Part shown: positions 11,301 to 22,901 of the stretch, one piece after another
Position numbering within the stretch: position 1 is the stretch's first letter
Layout of the letters: each line of letters begins with the position of its first letter
Source of the DNA: Monilinia fructicola
Lineage: Eukaryota; Ascomycota; Leotiomycetes; Helotiales; Sclerotiniaceae
NCBI GenBank assembly: GCA_008692225.1
Contig: VICG01000001.1
Coordinates: 124,001 to 188,000, forward strand
Direction: 5' to 3'
DNA: 64,000 nucleotides
Notes under the pieces: model-generated
What the model was told of the DNA's origin: nothing
Database searches by the model: none
Seen by the model: the letters and a program-made list of their open reading frames with translations, nothing else
Program-made: the position numbers and the translations under genes

Positions 11301-13219
11301 TCATATATCAATTTTCTCCCCCACCAAAGCCTCGAAATCAACTTCCCCCTGGACATCGAATCTCCACCTGACATTTTCCCAACCCTTTCTTTTCCTAATG
11401 TTGACTTCAACATCATTTTTCGGCTTCCTAACCGCTGTCCCTAGCTTTTGAAAGGCCCTCTCAGGAACACTTGAGCCCTCAATATCGAATCCCATTATGA
11501 TAGCGCCAACAAGCGCAAGGATTTCGGTTGTGGCGAAGTGTCTTCCTGGGCATAAATGCTTACCACCACCAAAGGGAAAATATCCTTGTAATTGTTGCTT
11601 TTTCTGTTCTTTGCTCAACTTTGCAATGGTGCTTGGTAGGAATCTATACGGATCGAACGAGTCAACATTTGATCCCCAGATTGATGCTGAATTATGAGTG
11701 ACGCCAGAGGGGAGTTGTATGACATTTCCTGCTTTTAGTAAAAATGTTGACGAGGAAGTCGACGACGTGAGAAGTACATCTTCGGTGACAGATCGAACAG
11801 ATGTTGCTGCGTCAGCGAATCGAAGTGTTTCTCGGAAGCAGGACATCAATATGGGACAGCGAGATTGAAATAGAGTAATGTCCATGACGCATTCTTCTCT
11901 TCCGTCAGCCCCTTGGTTTTTTGATATAATATTAGAAATTTCGGTTCGGATGGAAGAAATCAAAGACGAATTAGACAGGATGTTGACAAGTAGCCAGAAA
12001 GATGTTGGTGCTGAATTGGTTGTCGCAAGGAAAAGTGTAGATATTTCAATGTTCGAAATTTCCTCAGCTGTGAGGCCCCATTTTTGGGAGCATTCTAATC
12101 GCGATTTGACGAGAGTACTGGCGTTCATATGATACAATGAAGCATAATACGATGCAAATGCAGCTTTGATGGCTGCACGACCATGATAGGCCTTACTGCA
12201 GATGAAAGTAGGAAGAAAATCAAGCATAAGCATTGTCATATTGTCCTCGAAGTCCCTAGAGAAATCAGCACTGACGTTCAAGTCTGTGGCAGGGGTCCAA
12301 TAGTCCGGGCTTCAAGGGACACCGTCCGGGTATTATTGCTAACCAGAGAGAATCTATGAGGCTATGATCAGCACTCACGGGATCGTGGGGCCCATAAAGA
12401 GACGTAGAAGTAGCCAAAGTAAGGGTATCTCTCATCCATCTGTAGAGATTTACTTTCCCAAAATCCTCACCAAACCCGTTGAGTGACTCGGCAACGGCAC
12501 CCAATACTCCTTTATTCAACTCCAACAGGCTTTTACCAGGCCCTAGATATTCTACCATCAATTTATGATTCTCGTTCAGATACGACCTCCCATTATTCCC
12601 ATTTAGGAATGGTCCTTTGGGATCATAATCCGGTGAAGTTTCCCCACGAATTATTTTCATTCCATGTTCACCAATATTGAATGCACGTTTTGAAGAATCA
12701 ACAACGAACGCGGTAAAATCAAAGGCTTTCGTATTTCGATATGCAGCTTGGATCAGGGAAGGTTCGCAAATCACATAAATACGCGCAGCGAATATCTTGA
12801 GCGTAAAGGCCGAATAAAAAGGATATTTAGAACTGCAACAAGGATCGTAAGTCAAGACTCGTGGGAAAGGTGATTGCTTCGGGTAGAAATCAAGCAGCAG
12901 AGTGGCAAACTTCTTGACAGTACTCCACAGAGCAGTTTTTATGACTTGCGCCAACTTCATACCTTAGAGTCTGAAAGTAACCAACTTGCCCTTTCAGCAT
13001 ACCAATTAGATGTCCAAATAATGGTATTCTTGACTTGATTTCGGAAGGTTCAGTCCCTTTTGTGTGCCCCTCATTCTTACGGCTAGGTCTACCAAATAAT
13101 ACCATTAACCCAATGCCAGAGATCAGGACCAATGCAATTAAAAGCCTGCTAAAGTCATAACTCTTTAAGTTCAAAGATGAAGGAAACAGTGTCATCGCAG
13201 AAGTGTTAATAGACAACAT
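11301..13219 (-). CDS. Cytochrome P450 monooxygenase
   Basis: ER-anchored haem-thiolate monooxygenase. Exons are 13219-12963, 12832-12344 and 12255-11301; introns are 130 and 88 bases. The second intron uses donor GTTAGC and rejoins W with DFEDNMTMLMLDF as expected for the family. An N-terminal membrane helix (LLIALVLISGIGLMVLF) is followed by GYFQTLSSKYP. The K-helix ExxR is seen as FRETLRFAD, then FDPYRFLP, then the haem loop FPFGGGKHLCPGRHFA with the Cys near residue 475. The FGGGKHLCPGR form, with Lys-His instead of the usual Arg, resembles CYP7/CYP8-type fungal P450s, which often act on sterol-like or terpenoid substrates; the substrate here cannot be told. Length is 566 residues from 13219; ATGs at 13264 and 13195 are also possible. 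Intact. It sits beside the tandem secreted-type paralogs on the same strand. Confidence 0.92.
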
Positions 13220-14575
13220 AGTGAAGATTTGAAAGTAACATATCGTGAGATGTAAAATCTTCAATGTATTGGTACCAACAATGGTTCAAATACGTTTCAT
13301 TGTGATTTACTTCACCAGGAAAAACGAAGAAAATAGCTAGGTGATGCCAGTACCTACATTATTGAAAAGGATCAAAGCGGAAAACATCTTCTCAGTGGGT
13401 CGCGGAAACACTTGAAGCCGGGAAGGTTAATCTTAAGTACTTGAACCGAACTGTCTGTGAGCCTTTGACTGGAGGAGCTCGATGATCAGCTATAGATAGA
13501 CCTAGCTGCCTTTATATGATTGGGCTCCAACTATTCCACTGAGCTTACATATGCATTCATCGACAAGAACTGAAGGAAGTTTTTCTACCCAGTTCATGAT
13601 GTGGATGTCATTTTGTTTGTGATAGGGGGCAGGTGAGGTTTTGTAGATTGAATGAAGATGAATATGAAGATGAAGGGGTAAACAGAGCTTCCGAGATAAC
13701 CTTATGATTCAGGTCAGTGCGTGCTCCCTAGCCGAAGTTGATCAATGTGGCTGAACATTATGAAGAGAAGCCACTGTGTGCGTGTGTGTGGCGCATATTG
13801 ATATCAAGAGCTGGTCACTGGTTACCGGTCACTGGTTACTGCTGACTAACCATACCTACTCCCTCCGTACCGCAATTTCACCGCTTCCTTTCCCTTTCAA
13901 CCATTTCACCTCATGCAAATGTCTTACATACAACATGCACATTGCCGATGTATGAGCAGGAATATTGGCTCTCAGTGGCCCAACACTCACATGCCTTGGT
14001 TTCTTCCAATGACGGGAGTCTCTAAAATCTCATTCTATGAAATGATGCATTTGGAAACCTAAGAAACATGCATGCACAGGAATACCAGCAAGGTCTTCTA
14101 GCTCTATCTCATGTAGAATAGCTTGTTATCCTCAGTTAAACCTAGAGCCTGCCTTGGACTTTTACTTATGGAGACATCACCATGAAGAGTTTGGGTAAGG
14201 GCACTCTCAACATTCAGATGATAGGAGTCAGAGACTGTACCATTTGACTTCAAGGATGTATATGACCTGAGAGACCTAGACAGGTAGAGTGCCTGAAAGA
14301 CTAGTTGCTCATTGACTCTGGATTGGAAAGTTGAAGGTATTATAAGGAGTTCATATCTTGAATTTACCTGCGATTTCTTTCGTACATTGCGTGAGTGCAT
14401 GGCTCCCATTAATTATGGCCGCGGCTCTCTGCATATAGCCCTTCTGCATATTTGTCCGCACATCGTTTGTTGCTCCGTTTGTTGTAGCTATGTATGTTCA
14501 CTGCCCATGATCTCATTCTTTTCAACTCTTTCACACAGTTCATCCTTTCAATATTTCTTTTCCATCAAATTGACA
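13220..14575. other. Divergent intergenic region between P450 and AT-hook gene
   Basis: About 1.36 kb shared 5' flank of two divergent genes. I see GT-rich repeats near 13780 (CGTGTGTGTG) and a GGTCACTGGTTAC-like repeat near 13815. No supported gene. Confidence 0.5.
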
Positions 14576-17187
14576 ATGGATCGGATCCCTTCTTCAAACA
14601 ATGAAAGAGCAGTTCCTCCTGTACCCAAGGAAATCTATGGTCCAAACTATCTGCGTGATAACGTTATACTGTTAGAGATGCAAAACTCCAAAGAATTGAA
14701 GGAAGAGTTTTCAAGCATCGATTTCTTGTGGCTCCGAAGAGTAATGGTGGCTCCCCTTTTGCACGTAACGGCTTGCTAATTTCGTCAACAGAATACGCCC
14801 TGGCCGAAATTGGTCAAGTCAGCGATTTATCGATATTTACACTTTCATGATTTGTATCAGGTAGACCGGGATCATGAAGTTAATAAACTTGTTGATTATA
14901 TATTCCGGAACGGAGAATTACCAGATGACCTACATTGCAGAGAACAAATGATTCATCGTTGCAAAAAGCTGATTCTCTCGACTTCAAAATGGACAATGAA
15001 AGGGCTGTTGGTTTTCAATAAAGACGACCGTTTAGTCAAGAGTGCAATGTTCCAGAACGCTTGGAATAATCAACTGCTCATCATGAGAAACAAAAATCCT
15101 AGAACCAATCTTGCCAATGTGGACCAATTTGAAGATACTACAGCCGTTGAGCAACCCAATTCTCCTGCGAAGGTACGGTTTTCCTCTAATTCTCCACGTA
15201 TCAAGCTAACTTGTCTTAGGTTTTGGAAGCAAGCGCCGTGCCGGATCTTTCAGTGGAAGTCTCTAGTACATTACCCAGAGAAGGGCAGCCCGATGCCCCC
15301 TTCGTCACCTTTCCCGAAACTGAAACCGATATCAAAATTGACCCTGATGGGCCTATGAGTATGACCAACGAGCACCCAAAACGACCACTCATTCCAGTGT
15401 TAGTTGATGCTCCCTCCAATACTAAAGACACCACTTACGAAGATGGCCCTGACTCTTATTGCCACGGTTTGCCTAACCTTGAGTGCAACTTTCAAGACAT
15501 ACAAGTTTCACCGGCGATTCCAGCTTCCGTCACCCATGTCCCGCCTTCCCCAAAAATCATCGTACAAAATGTTGTATTTCTTAAGGACTTGGTCTGCCAT
15601 AACTATCTCTCAGAGGAAACATTTTTGTGCCAGAAGAGAAAGTTCGAAGCTAGTGCATATTTGTTTGTACCCGTCACCAACAATATCAATCAAATTGCAA
15701 CTTATTCAGCCATCGTCCTAATTTGGCAAAGCGATGGCCAATTTCTGCGCTTCTGGAGGTCATTGATCGACCCCAATTATAACCTGATAGAGTTCACGTT
15801 CGCTAGTGCTCCTTGGTTATCTGGGTTCACAATTGATACCAACAATCACGGCGACCTCATCAAAGCTAGACAACATATTTGGGATGGGTTCTGGATATTT
15901 GTCGATATGGAATCTATATCTTTGAATCCAAAGTTTCGGATTCTTGCGAAACCCAAACTCTCACATCTTCTTTCAGTGCCTTCCAAGCGACCAATAGACA
16001 GTATGCAGCATGACATTCAACGGCCCTGCCCTCGAGGGAAAAATCAAGAATCGAGCTCAAATAATACGAATGAGGGAGAAATATCTTCTCCAATATCTGA
16101 TGGGCAAGTACCAAATATTAGAGTTGCCTCATGCGATAGGATCCAAAGTAATGGTCAAATTCCTATTTCACAAATTCTACCCACCCCTTCAAAGCGACCT
16201 GTGGGACGACCACGCATTGTAAGGCAACAATCTAACATCGCTCTATCACCTGTCAATGCACAAATAAATTACCCAAATATGCAACAACAGCAACGGCAAC
16301 GGCAGTGGTTCCGCCAGTGTCAATCACCTATGATCTCCGACGTTTTGGGATCTAACTTTAATCCTTCACCATGTAGGTCTCCGAACGACCTGACTATCAA
16401 AACACAACAAAACCATTCGAAACTCCACCCACAAGGTAGCATTCTTTTGGCAGAACCAGTACGACTTTTCCATGCAAATACCCCTCGGGTTTCTTACCGG
16501 AGCTTACAACAATATCCCAACACTCAGTCGTCAGTACGACAAGTAACTCAAGTACTGATGAATCAAGCTCAAAGACTACCGATTCCAGGACAACGTCTAC
16601 CCCAAATGCATCCAAGCCCTTCCATGCCTAGATTAATCACAGATCCATCTCAAATACATCCGTCATTCGTAAATTATCCGCCGCGAGTGTTATCCTATCC
16701 ACCTTCATCACCCCTCTCTCAGTCAACATCCCCGCAGTGCCATGATCCAACTGCAAGCTCGATCCCCAACCCGATACCCACCATCCAATTCCGCATTCAG
16801 ATCTCTCCTAATGGACCCTTCAGCCGCCCTTATCCAAAATCGATCCTTGGGATCCCTGGCCAACCCCCAATCACCACTGCACAACTGTTCTCCTGGTTTG
16901 TAAACGAGATCCGTATTAGCAACAAACAAGTTCCAGGATCCTTGACTTTCAGACTCAAAGATGCCGTGCCAGTACCAGTCACCTATACTATTTCACGGAG
17001 TGGGTGTGTGAATGGAGTTGATAGATTAGCGAAATTAAGAGCGAGTATTAAGAGTGAGTGTGAGAATTCTGGAAGACTGATCATGGGACTGGAGAAGTTT
17101 GAGATTTTTGTTAGCATGATGGAGGAGGAAAAGGAGACACAGGGGTTAGGGGAGGGGGGAGGGGGGATGGAAGGAATTAGAGAGTGA
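14576..17187 (+). CDS. Large AT-hook-containing hypothetical protein
   Basis: Three exons: 14576-14740, 14792-15172 and 15220-17187. Introns of 51 and 47 bases have GCTAAT and AGCTAAC branches; total 837 residues. The start context ACAATGG is good. The N-terminal third is charged. A folded-looking central region follows (YSAIVLIWQSDGQFLRFWRS, WDGFWIFVDME). The second half is low complexity, rich in Pro, Gln and Ser. At about residue 508 there is KRPVGRPRIV, a canonical AT-hook core (GRP flanked by basic residues), and a QQQQRQRQ run follows. The C-terminus is again structured (ITTAQLFSWFVNEIRI, LTFRLKDAVPVPVTYTI) and ends in acidic/Gly residues. This suggests a nuclear, DNA- or chromatin-associated protein. 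I do not recognise the family. Confidence 0.8.
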
Positions 17188-17662
17188 GAGGGGAATGGCA
17201 ATATAACTAGAGGAATAGGATGATGGTGAGATCGATCTATAAGGACCTCATGCACGACCTTTGATGAATGACTCAGAGAGACCACTGAAAATTTATGGAT
17301 TTTGATAGTCTATTTATTTACCAGAGGAACACTTTTGGTCAATCTCTTGTAGAGTTCTTTTGTTTGATTAGTTGTGGAGTACAAGATCATACCCAGTGTC
17401 CCAACCCAACGCCTCGCCTTGAAAATAATGATATCCATGAATTTCCTCGTCTAATCTAAACTTCACCACCATCAGCACCATTCATTCACTTCTCCCGACC
17501 TCACCCGACCCAATCCTTCCATCAACCACCCCTACCCCACAATAACCTCCACGATAACCTCCAACTTCCCCCTCTCAAAAAAAACCATCACCAACACTCC
17601 TCCTCCTCCTCCTCCTCCTCCTCAAACATCTCCCAACCCTCATAAAAAGCGCAAAAAACAAA
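17188..17662. other. Intergenic with a CTC trinucleotide run
   Basis: 3' flank of the AT-hook gene. A (TCC)n run of about nine units lies at 17596-17623, just before the small ORF at 17663, within an unusually C-rich, G-poor strand. Confidence 0.6.
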
Positions 17663-17824
17663 ATGACAAAAACCTATCGCTCACCCCACTTTAAGGGGCT
17701 GCGACAGGAAAACCCCACGAGAGGGATTTATTGCGTTCCGGCGTGTCACTCCTGTAGTTACCGCTACACCACCAAGGTGCCGGATTCTCTACCATATTCG
17801 TGTTTGGCGTGTTTGTCGATGTAG
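17663..17824 (+). CDS. Possible 53-residue Cys-rich small protein
   Basis: A short ORF with ATG at 17663 and stop at 17822-17824. The peptide has CVPACHSC, a Tyr/Arg/Lys stretch, then CLACLSM at the end. The spacing C-x3-C-x2-C followed about 15 residues later by C-x2-C looks like a minimal zinc-ribbon or zinc-knuckle. The local base composition (mixed, GC-richer) differs from the AT-rich flanks, and the frame carries no low-complexity codons. Upstream is a long pyrimidine-rich leader-like region. No family recognised; it could be a conserved microprotein or chance. An alternative reading as structural RNA is discussed under rejected items. Confidence 0.35.
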   Translation: MTKTYRSPHFKGLRQENPTRGIYCVPACHSCSYRYTTKVPDSLPYSCLACLSM

Positions 17825-18358
17825 GGGTGAGGTTATTTGGGATTATATAGGAGGGGGCAGGTTAGTGCATGTTTATGTTTATGTGTATGTGTATATATAT
17901 GTGTGGATTCTTGGTGCTGGGGGTTCGACGGGTACATAAGATTACTAGGTGGTTGGCTTTGATTTACTTACTTCTATTGGTATAAGATCAAATTAAATAG
18001 CTGGTCTACTACTGTAATTTCTGGAAGTGACGGGGATCTTATCATGGATGTTACTCTTGACTTTGAGCATGCGGCAGCTTACTCTGTAGCGACTCTCGAT
18101 GCTGAGATGGATGATTCATCTCTTCTTTTGAGCTTGAGGTTGGACTTGAACCTGGGAGACTACTTGGATATGTAATCTCAAAACCTAATTAAATAATATG
18201 CCATGTTGACGACAGCGGAAGTTTCTTAAACAACGAATTTAGATCTGAGGAATGACAACAAGGTCACTTTACAAAATCTACAGAGATGAATTACCGTAAA
18301 TCACCATCGGCATTCTGCCATCATACCAATTAATCTCCATAGATCTCAGAACCCTTCT
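17825..18358. other. Intergenic, nothing clear
   Basis: AT-rich, with a GTATAT-type short run near 17875-17900. No supported gene. Confidence 0.5.
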
Positions 18359-18679
18359 TCATCTCGCAATGCGGCTCTGATCCAGCCCATACATCAGAAA
18401 ATACCTGCCTGATGGCTTTGCAAAGCTTGCGTTCTCGTGGGCCTTGTTGACGCTGTATGTAGCATCCCTCCCAAGCGTCAAGTCATCCATCCGAGGCCAA
18501 GTATACACCACCCACAGCAAGCGTCGCGCAGCGTCAAACCGAATCCTCGAATATTCACTTCCGTGAAACCATAAGCACGAGTTCCACGAGCCGACTCCAT
18601 GCTCCAGCATCAGCGGAAAACTCGACGTCCTCACCAGAACGCAAAACGACAGTGAGAAACAGACCATCGACAACGACTC
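18359..18679 (-). CDS. Unknown protein, 3' exon, frame broken once
   Basis: On the minus strand, one frame reads VVDGLFLTVVLRSGEDVEF..SRLVELVL and stops shortly after. The next frame continues WFHGSEYSRIRFDAARRLL...LTLGRDATYSVNKAHEN and runs to a stop at 18359. Dropping one base near 18571-18575 joins them smoothly into a well-mixed, clearly protein-like sequence of about 106 residues. An acceptor (ATCTAG with GCTGATTT branch) at 18680 suggests this is the last exon. Upstream exons are uncertain; a GCGTGGT heptamer run near 18776-18802 may lie in an intron. Family unknown. Confidence 0.45.
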   Translation of the reverse strand, partial: ESLSMVCFSLSFCVLVRTSSFPLMLEHGVGSWNSCLWFHGSEYSRIRFDAARRLLWVVYTWPRMDDLTLGRDATYSVNKAHENASFAKPSGRYFLMYGLDQSRIAR

Positions 18680-19742
18680 CTAGATATCGACAAATCAGCT
18701 GTTGTACCCACCCCAGACCAGCAACAACCAAGTCCCACCTCGAGCTCCTAGTCGTCATCACCATCTTCCCCATACGCACCACGCACCACGCACCACGCAC
18801 CAAGCCGTGTCCTCGCAGAAACAAAGCTACACGCCTCCCACCCCCATCATCCGCACCAAACGGATCCGGATCCACGCATCATGAGACTTTATATCCAGAC
18901 CACGGCATGCATACATACAATCATTCATCCCACTTGAACGCGAGTAGGACCAAGGCAAATACAACACAGCTCCTGCCACAAAACACAGCAAGCCAACGAA
19001 TTTACACGGTGGAGAATGTAACCCTTCAATCTTCATCTTCTCATCTTCTGTATACTGCATTGCCACCAACAGCCAGCTCACTATGGGGAAATAAATACCT
19101 GGCTGGATCGCCTCACGACCATGAAACTTGGCCGTCTTTACTTCCCCGCCGCATCAAAATCGAATATCCTTCATTTCACTAACTGCCTATCCTCTAAAAT
19201 CAACAGATAAAGACAAAAACACGCAAACGTATCTTCAAGCAGAGTGGAGAGTGGAGACTTAGATAGGTGGTGGACTAATTGATTGTATATGTATGTGTAG
19301 TTCGTAGTTAGGTAGGTATTTGAGTCCCATACATGCCATTGGTTACCAACTGTATGTAAACATGAACATAGGTTTCCTGTTGAATGGAAAGAGACTGTTG
19401 GTTCACCTCGTAGTAAACTCATAATTCATGGATAGATATAATTATTCACATTGCGTCACTTAAGACACTTCGCATTTCACACCATGTCAGACCAATCTTT
19501 CATGAGTAACTCCAAGGTCTAATGATTATAAAAATATAGTTTCCATTCACAACCTTCAATTGTTCTATTAATCATAAAACTACCATTACTCTGTTCCAAA
19601 AATTCATCTATCATCATAATACTTCCGAACCGAATAATTCGTGGTAAATACCACAACCACTATAGATACAAGAGTCATGTTATTGAATAATTCCTTATGA
19701 GATAATATATCCATGTACCGTTTGATTCAGGTGCAGCATAAT
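18680..19742. other. Region upstream of the broken ORF; intergenic towards the membrane-protein gene
   Basis: Contains a CGCACCA heptamer run at about 18776-18802 and GC-richer sequence up to about 18900 that could include 5' exons of the 18.4-kb gene. Beyond that it is AT-rich without a supported gene. Confidence 0.4.
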
Positions 19743-21390
19743 TTATAGCAGCCATATTTGACCCATGATAACCATACCAGCGATAGGGGCAATAGTCCAG
19801 ATAATGTATACAATGTTCGAAAGACCAGGTGTGATGACTGAGAATATGCTATTATCGATACCACTTGATGCGGCAGACGCTTGACTGGCAATCGGCGGGC
19901 TGATACTGGCAGAAGTTACAGGAGAGGTATTCTCAGCAGGAGTAGATTTGCTGGCGCTTGTGGATTGGCCACCCGCATTATTGCTTGGTTGAGCGTTGCC
20001 AGTTGGTCTGATTCTATGTCAGTCTTTACATCAATATTGACTGTCGATGTGCAACTTACTGTGAGGAATTGCCAGAAAACAAGGATGCAGCACTAGCCAC
20101 CGCACCTGATGCCGACGCAGCACCACCAGCCCCGGAACTAGCATCCGAACCAGAAGATCCTGAACCAGAAGATCCTGAACCAGAAGATCCTGAACCAGAA
20201 GATCCTGAACCAGGAGATCCCGAACCAACTGCTGCTACTCCAGAACCGGTGTCGGTGCCATTAGCGAAAGGGGGATTTGGTCTAGAAGGCGATGTTGGAT
20301 TTGCGTTCTCTGGGACAGGTGCGGGGTTCTTTGGTCCCGAAGAAGTCGAGTTCGATGGAGATTGGGGGCCTTTGGCTCCGGAAGGTCCTGTGGGTCCTGA
20401 CGATGTCGAATTTGAAGTTTCTGGGGCTGGAGAAGGATTTTTAGGACCTGATAACGTCGAGTTCGATGCTGGTGCAGATGCAGATGGAGGACTTTGGTTA
20501 CCCGAGCCAGCTGAGTTCGAAACCTTTGGTGTTGTATCCTCACACACCCTACAAAAGAGTTAGACGAATACAGAGTCACATGAGTGTGTGTATATACATA
20601 CGAGACAGTGACAGTGACAGTTTCCGCTCTAGCCCCGAAAGCTCTAGCCATCAATTCATGTGTCGGAAGAGGAGAAGCTGCCGTTATTGGTATGGAAGCT
20701 TCTGATGAAAGAATGCATGCCGCACAATCACAGGCCTCGCCGTGAAAGTCATGGCGATCATGAAATGTCGTTGCCTTCTTCAACAATTCAAAGGCGGCAA
20801 ATGAATGGAGATCAGTAGGAGTGGCAGCCGCGGGTACTGATGGTCTAGTAACACTTGGATTGGACTTGGCCATGGCAATAGCAAGTAGCCCAGAAGCATC
20901 CCGGACAGTATTGCTAATGCCGGTAGGATGAGTAACTAGACTGTTAATGTTGGCCAAAATAACGGACACCATGTCAGATCTTCCTTGGAGAGCAAATGAG
21001 ACTGTGTTCGTTCCTTGAGCTAAAATGGCAGAAACCATGGTAGATCTTTCCCCAATAGCCTGCCTTTGGGGTTGTATGTGGTCAATAACGAGAGGTGTTG
21101 GATTATCTGAAGAACCAGGCGAGCAATCATCCAATGCTGAGATCTCACTTCTTCCGGTGGAAGGTGTAAAGATTGTTGTACTACGAAACAATGTCAGCTC
21201 CAGCAAAAGAATGATTATCTGGCACCTACTGCCAATTCAGTCCGAAAATAATATCTCTTTTTCCCATGCTAGCACCATCCTTACGGACAAATGCTTTTAA
21301 TCCCTCTCCAATAAATACAAGTGTGAGGACTGAAAAAGCAATAAGCGTAGCAACGACCATCGCAGGTCTCCCAAATCGACGTGAAGGCAT
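19743..21390 (-). CDS. Two-anchor membrane protein with Ser/Gly/Pro-rich stalk, unknown function
   Basis: Four exons: 21390-21230, 21180-20602, 20548-20060 and 20007-19743, giving 497 residues. Introns are 49, 53 and 52 bases. The first exon is short and encodes an N-terminal hydrophobic segment (AMVVATLIAFSVLTLVFIG) after a basic start MPSRRFGRP, so probably a signal anchor. The middle has a Cys pair (CDCAAC) and a predicted helical part. The second half is a Ser/Pro/Asn-rich stalk with NST sites likely to be N-glycosylated, then a GSGSS array encoded by a 15-bp DNA repeat. The last exon ends in a hydrophobic segment (VYIIWTIAPIAGMVI) and MGQIWLL. The layout resembles cell-wall-spanning sensor or scaffold proteins, but no family is recognised. 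Intact frame. Confidence 0.8.
20146..20224. repeat. 15-bp coding minisatellite (GSGSS array)
   Basis: Four to five tandem copies of a 15-mer (core CCAGAAGATCCTGAA on the plus strand) inside exon 3 of the membrane-protein gene. They encode SGSGS repeats in the sense direction. The opposite strand reads an open EDPEP repeat that I regard as a shadow. Confidence 0.95.
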
Positions 21391-21979
21391 GGTTTCGATG
21401 AGAAAAGAAATTTTGGAAAGAGAGTGAAAATGCTTGAAGCAAGTAAAACGAGTTTATGGCTGTATCAAAGACCAAAATTGCATCAATGTATGTGCAGAAG
21501 TGAAGGGTACAGAGACGGAGACCAAAATTTACCAAAATTGCATCGAGCGACAGAAGTTGTATTGTAGAAGTTTGAAGTAAAGAATGAGAAGAGGAGAGGA
21601 ACAAAATGGCGGTTTTTCAATCGCTGATTGATAATGAGCGGTTCCTTCCTCAGTTTCTGGGTAGTGCTGCCTCGATTCTCATATTTATCAAGACCACCAG
21701 GTGGACTCTTTCCCTATCAGTATTTACCCTTGGTAAACCTACGGGATATTCCTATCACCACCTGCTATTCATACCTTCCTAGTAAATAATTCTTCCCCGT
21801 GTTTGCGCCTTACTTCCATACTTCACATTGTAGAACAATCAATCACAGCACCATTCTGAACCAAAATGAAGGCAATCAGTTCATTGAGACGTAGCTATAG
21901 ACCCTAGCTTTTAACCCCATATATAAACCCATATGCATAAACGAACTAAAGAATTTCTTTTCACAAGCCTACTACACAC
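21391..21979. other. Intergenic (5' flank of membrane gene, 3' flank of RPS2)
   Basis: A direct repeat of an ACCAAAATTGCATC word occurs near 21470-21545. No supported gene. Confidence 0.5.
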
Positions 21980-22901
21980 CTAGTAACGCTTGCCAGCACG
22001 GAGGGAATCACCGAATTCCTCCAAAGGACTTCTGATGAGCTTGGTCTCCTTCCATAAGTTGGGGGTCAAGTATCCGTATGTGTTAGCAGCTGCGACGAAG
22101 GTAGCCTTCAAGGTGTTCTCGAGGGTCTTGGTCGAACCAGAGGAGGAAGTGTATGCATCTTCGACACCTGCGAGTTGGAGGAGACGCTTAACAGCTGGGG
22201 ATGCGACGAGACCGGTACCACGGGGAGCTGGGATAAGCTGGAAAGGGGAAAAATTTTAGCAATTTGTTAATTGTATTATTTTCATCAAATGACTTACTCT
22301 GACAGAGACGGAACCACACTTTCCACTCTCCTTGGTTGGGAGGGAGTGAGGAGTACCCAAGTTGGTACCCCAATATCCTCTTCTAATTGGGACAACGGAC
22401 AACTTGGCGATGATGATAGCAGCACGGATGGCAGTTGCGACTTCCTTGGAGGTCTTGATACCGAGACCGACGTGTCCCTCGGAGTCACCGATGACAACAA
22501 TGGCCTTGAATCTAGTACGTTGACCGGCACGGGTTTGTTTTTGGACAGGCTTGATCTGTAGACGAAATTCACATTAATGTCCATATCTGCCAAAATTCTA
22601 TAATCGCATAGAAGCAATTTTCGCATACCTTCATGACCTCATCCTTCAACTTTGGCAAGAAGAAGTCAACAATTTGGTACTCCTTGATGGGCAAAGAGTG
22701 GAGGTAGATCTCCTCCATGGAGTTGATCTTTCCATCCTTTACGAGACGGCCAAGCTTGGTAACTGGTTGCCATTCCTTTGCCTCGTCCTTGTTTCCTCCA
22801 CGACCACGTCCGCGTCCACGTCCACGTCCACGGCCTCTATCTCCTCCACGGCCTCGATCGCCGAATCCTCCACGTGCGCCGCCTCTTGGTGCGTCAGCCA
22901 T
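21980..22901 (-). CDS. rps2: 40S ribosomal protein uS5 (RPS2)
   Basis: Small-subunit ribosomal protein at the mRNA entry site, involved in decoding accuracy. Exons are 22901-22629, 22555-22298 and 22237-21980; introns are 73 and 60 bases; 262 residues, the normal eukaryotic length. An N-terminal RGG-type extension ([14 protein letters not shown]) typical of eukaryotic uS5 is a substrate for arginine methylation in other species. The S5 N-domain ([36 protein letters not shown]) and the Gly-rich [17 protein letters not shown] block are followed by the C-domain ([14 protein letters not shown]). The frame is intact, useful as an internal quality control. The start is unambiguous (MADAPRGG). Confidence 0.97.

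Noticed and set aside
17695..17785. tRNA-like or structural RNA element (box-A-like TGGTGTAGCGGT on the minus strand, nested stems)
   Set aside because: No B box (GTTCGANTC) at the right distance and no acceptor stem; the stems lie within the 53-codon ORF.
20069..20563. Plus-strand 164-codon open frame with EDPEP repeats
   Set aside because: Exact antisense of the GSGSS-repeat exon of the membrane-protein gene; the openness comes from the 15-bp repeat. The minus strand has consistent introns and membrane anchors.
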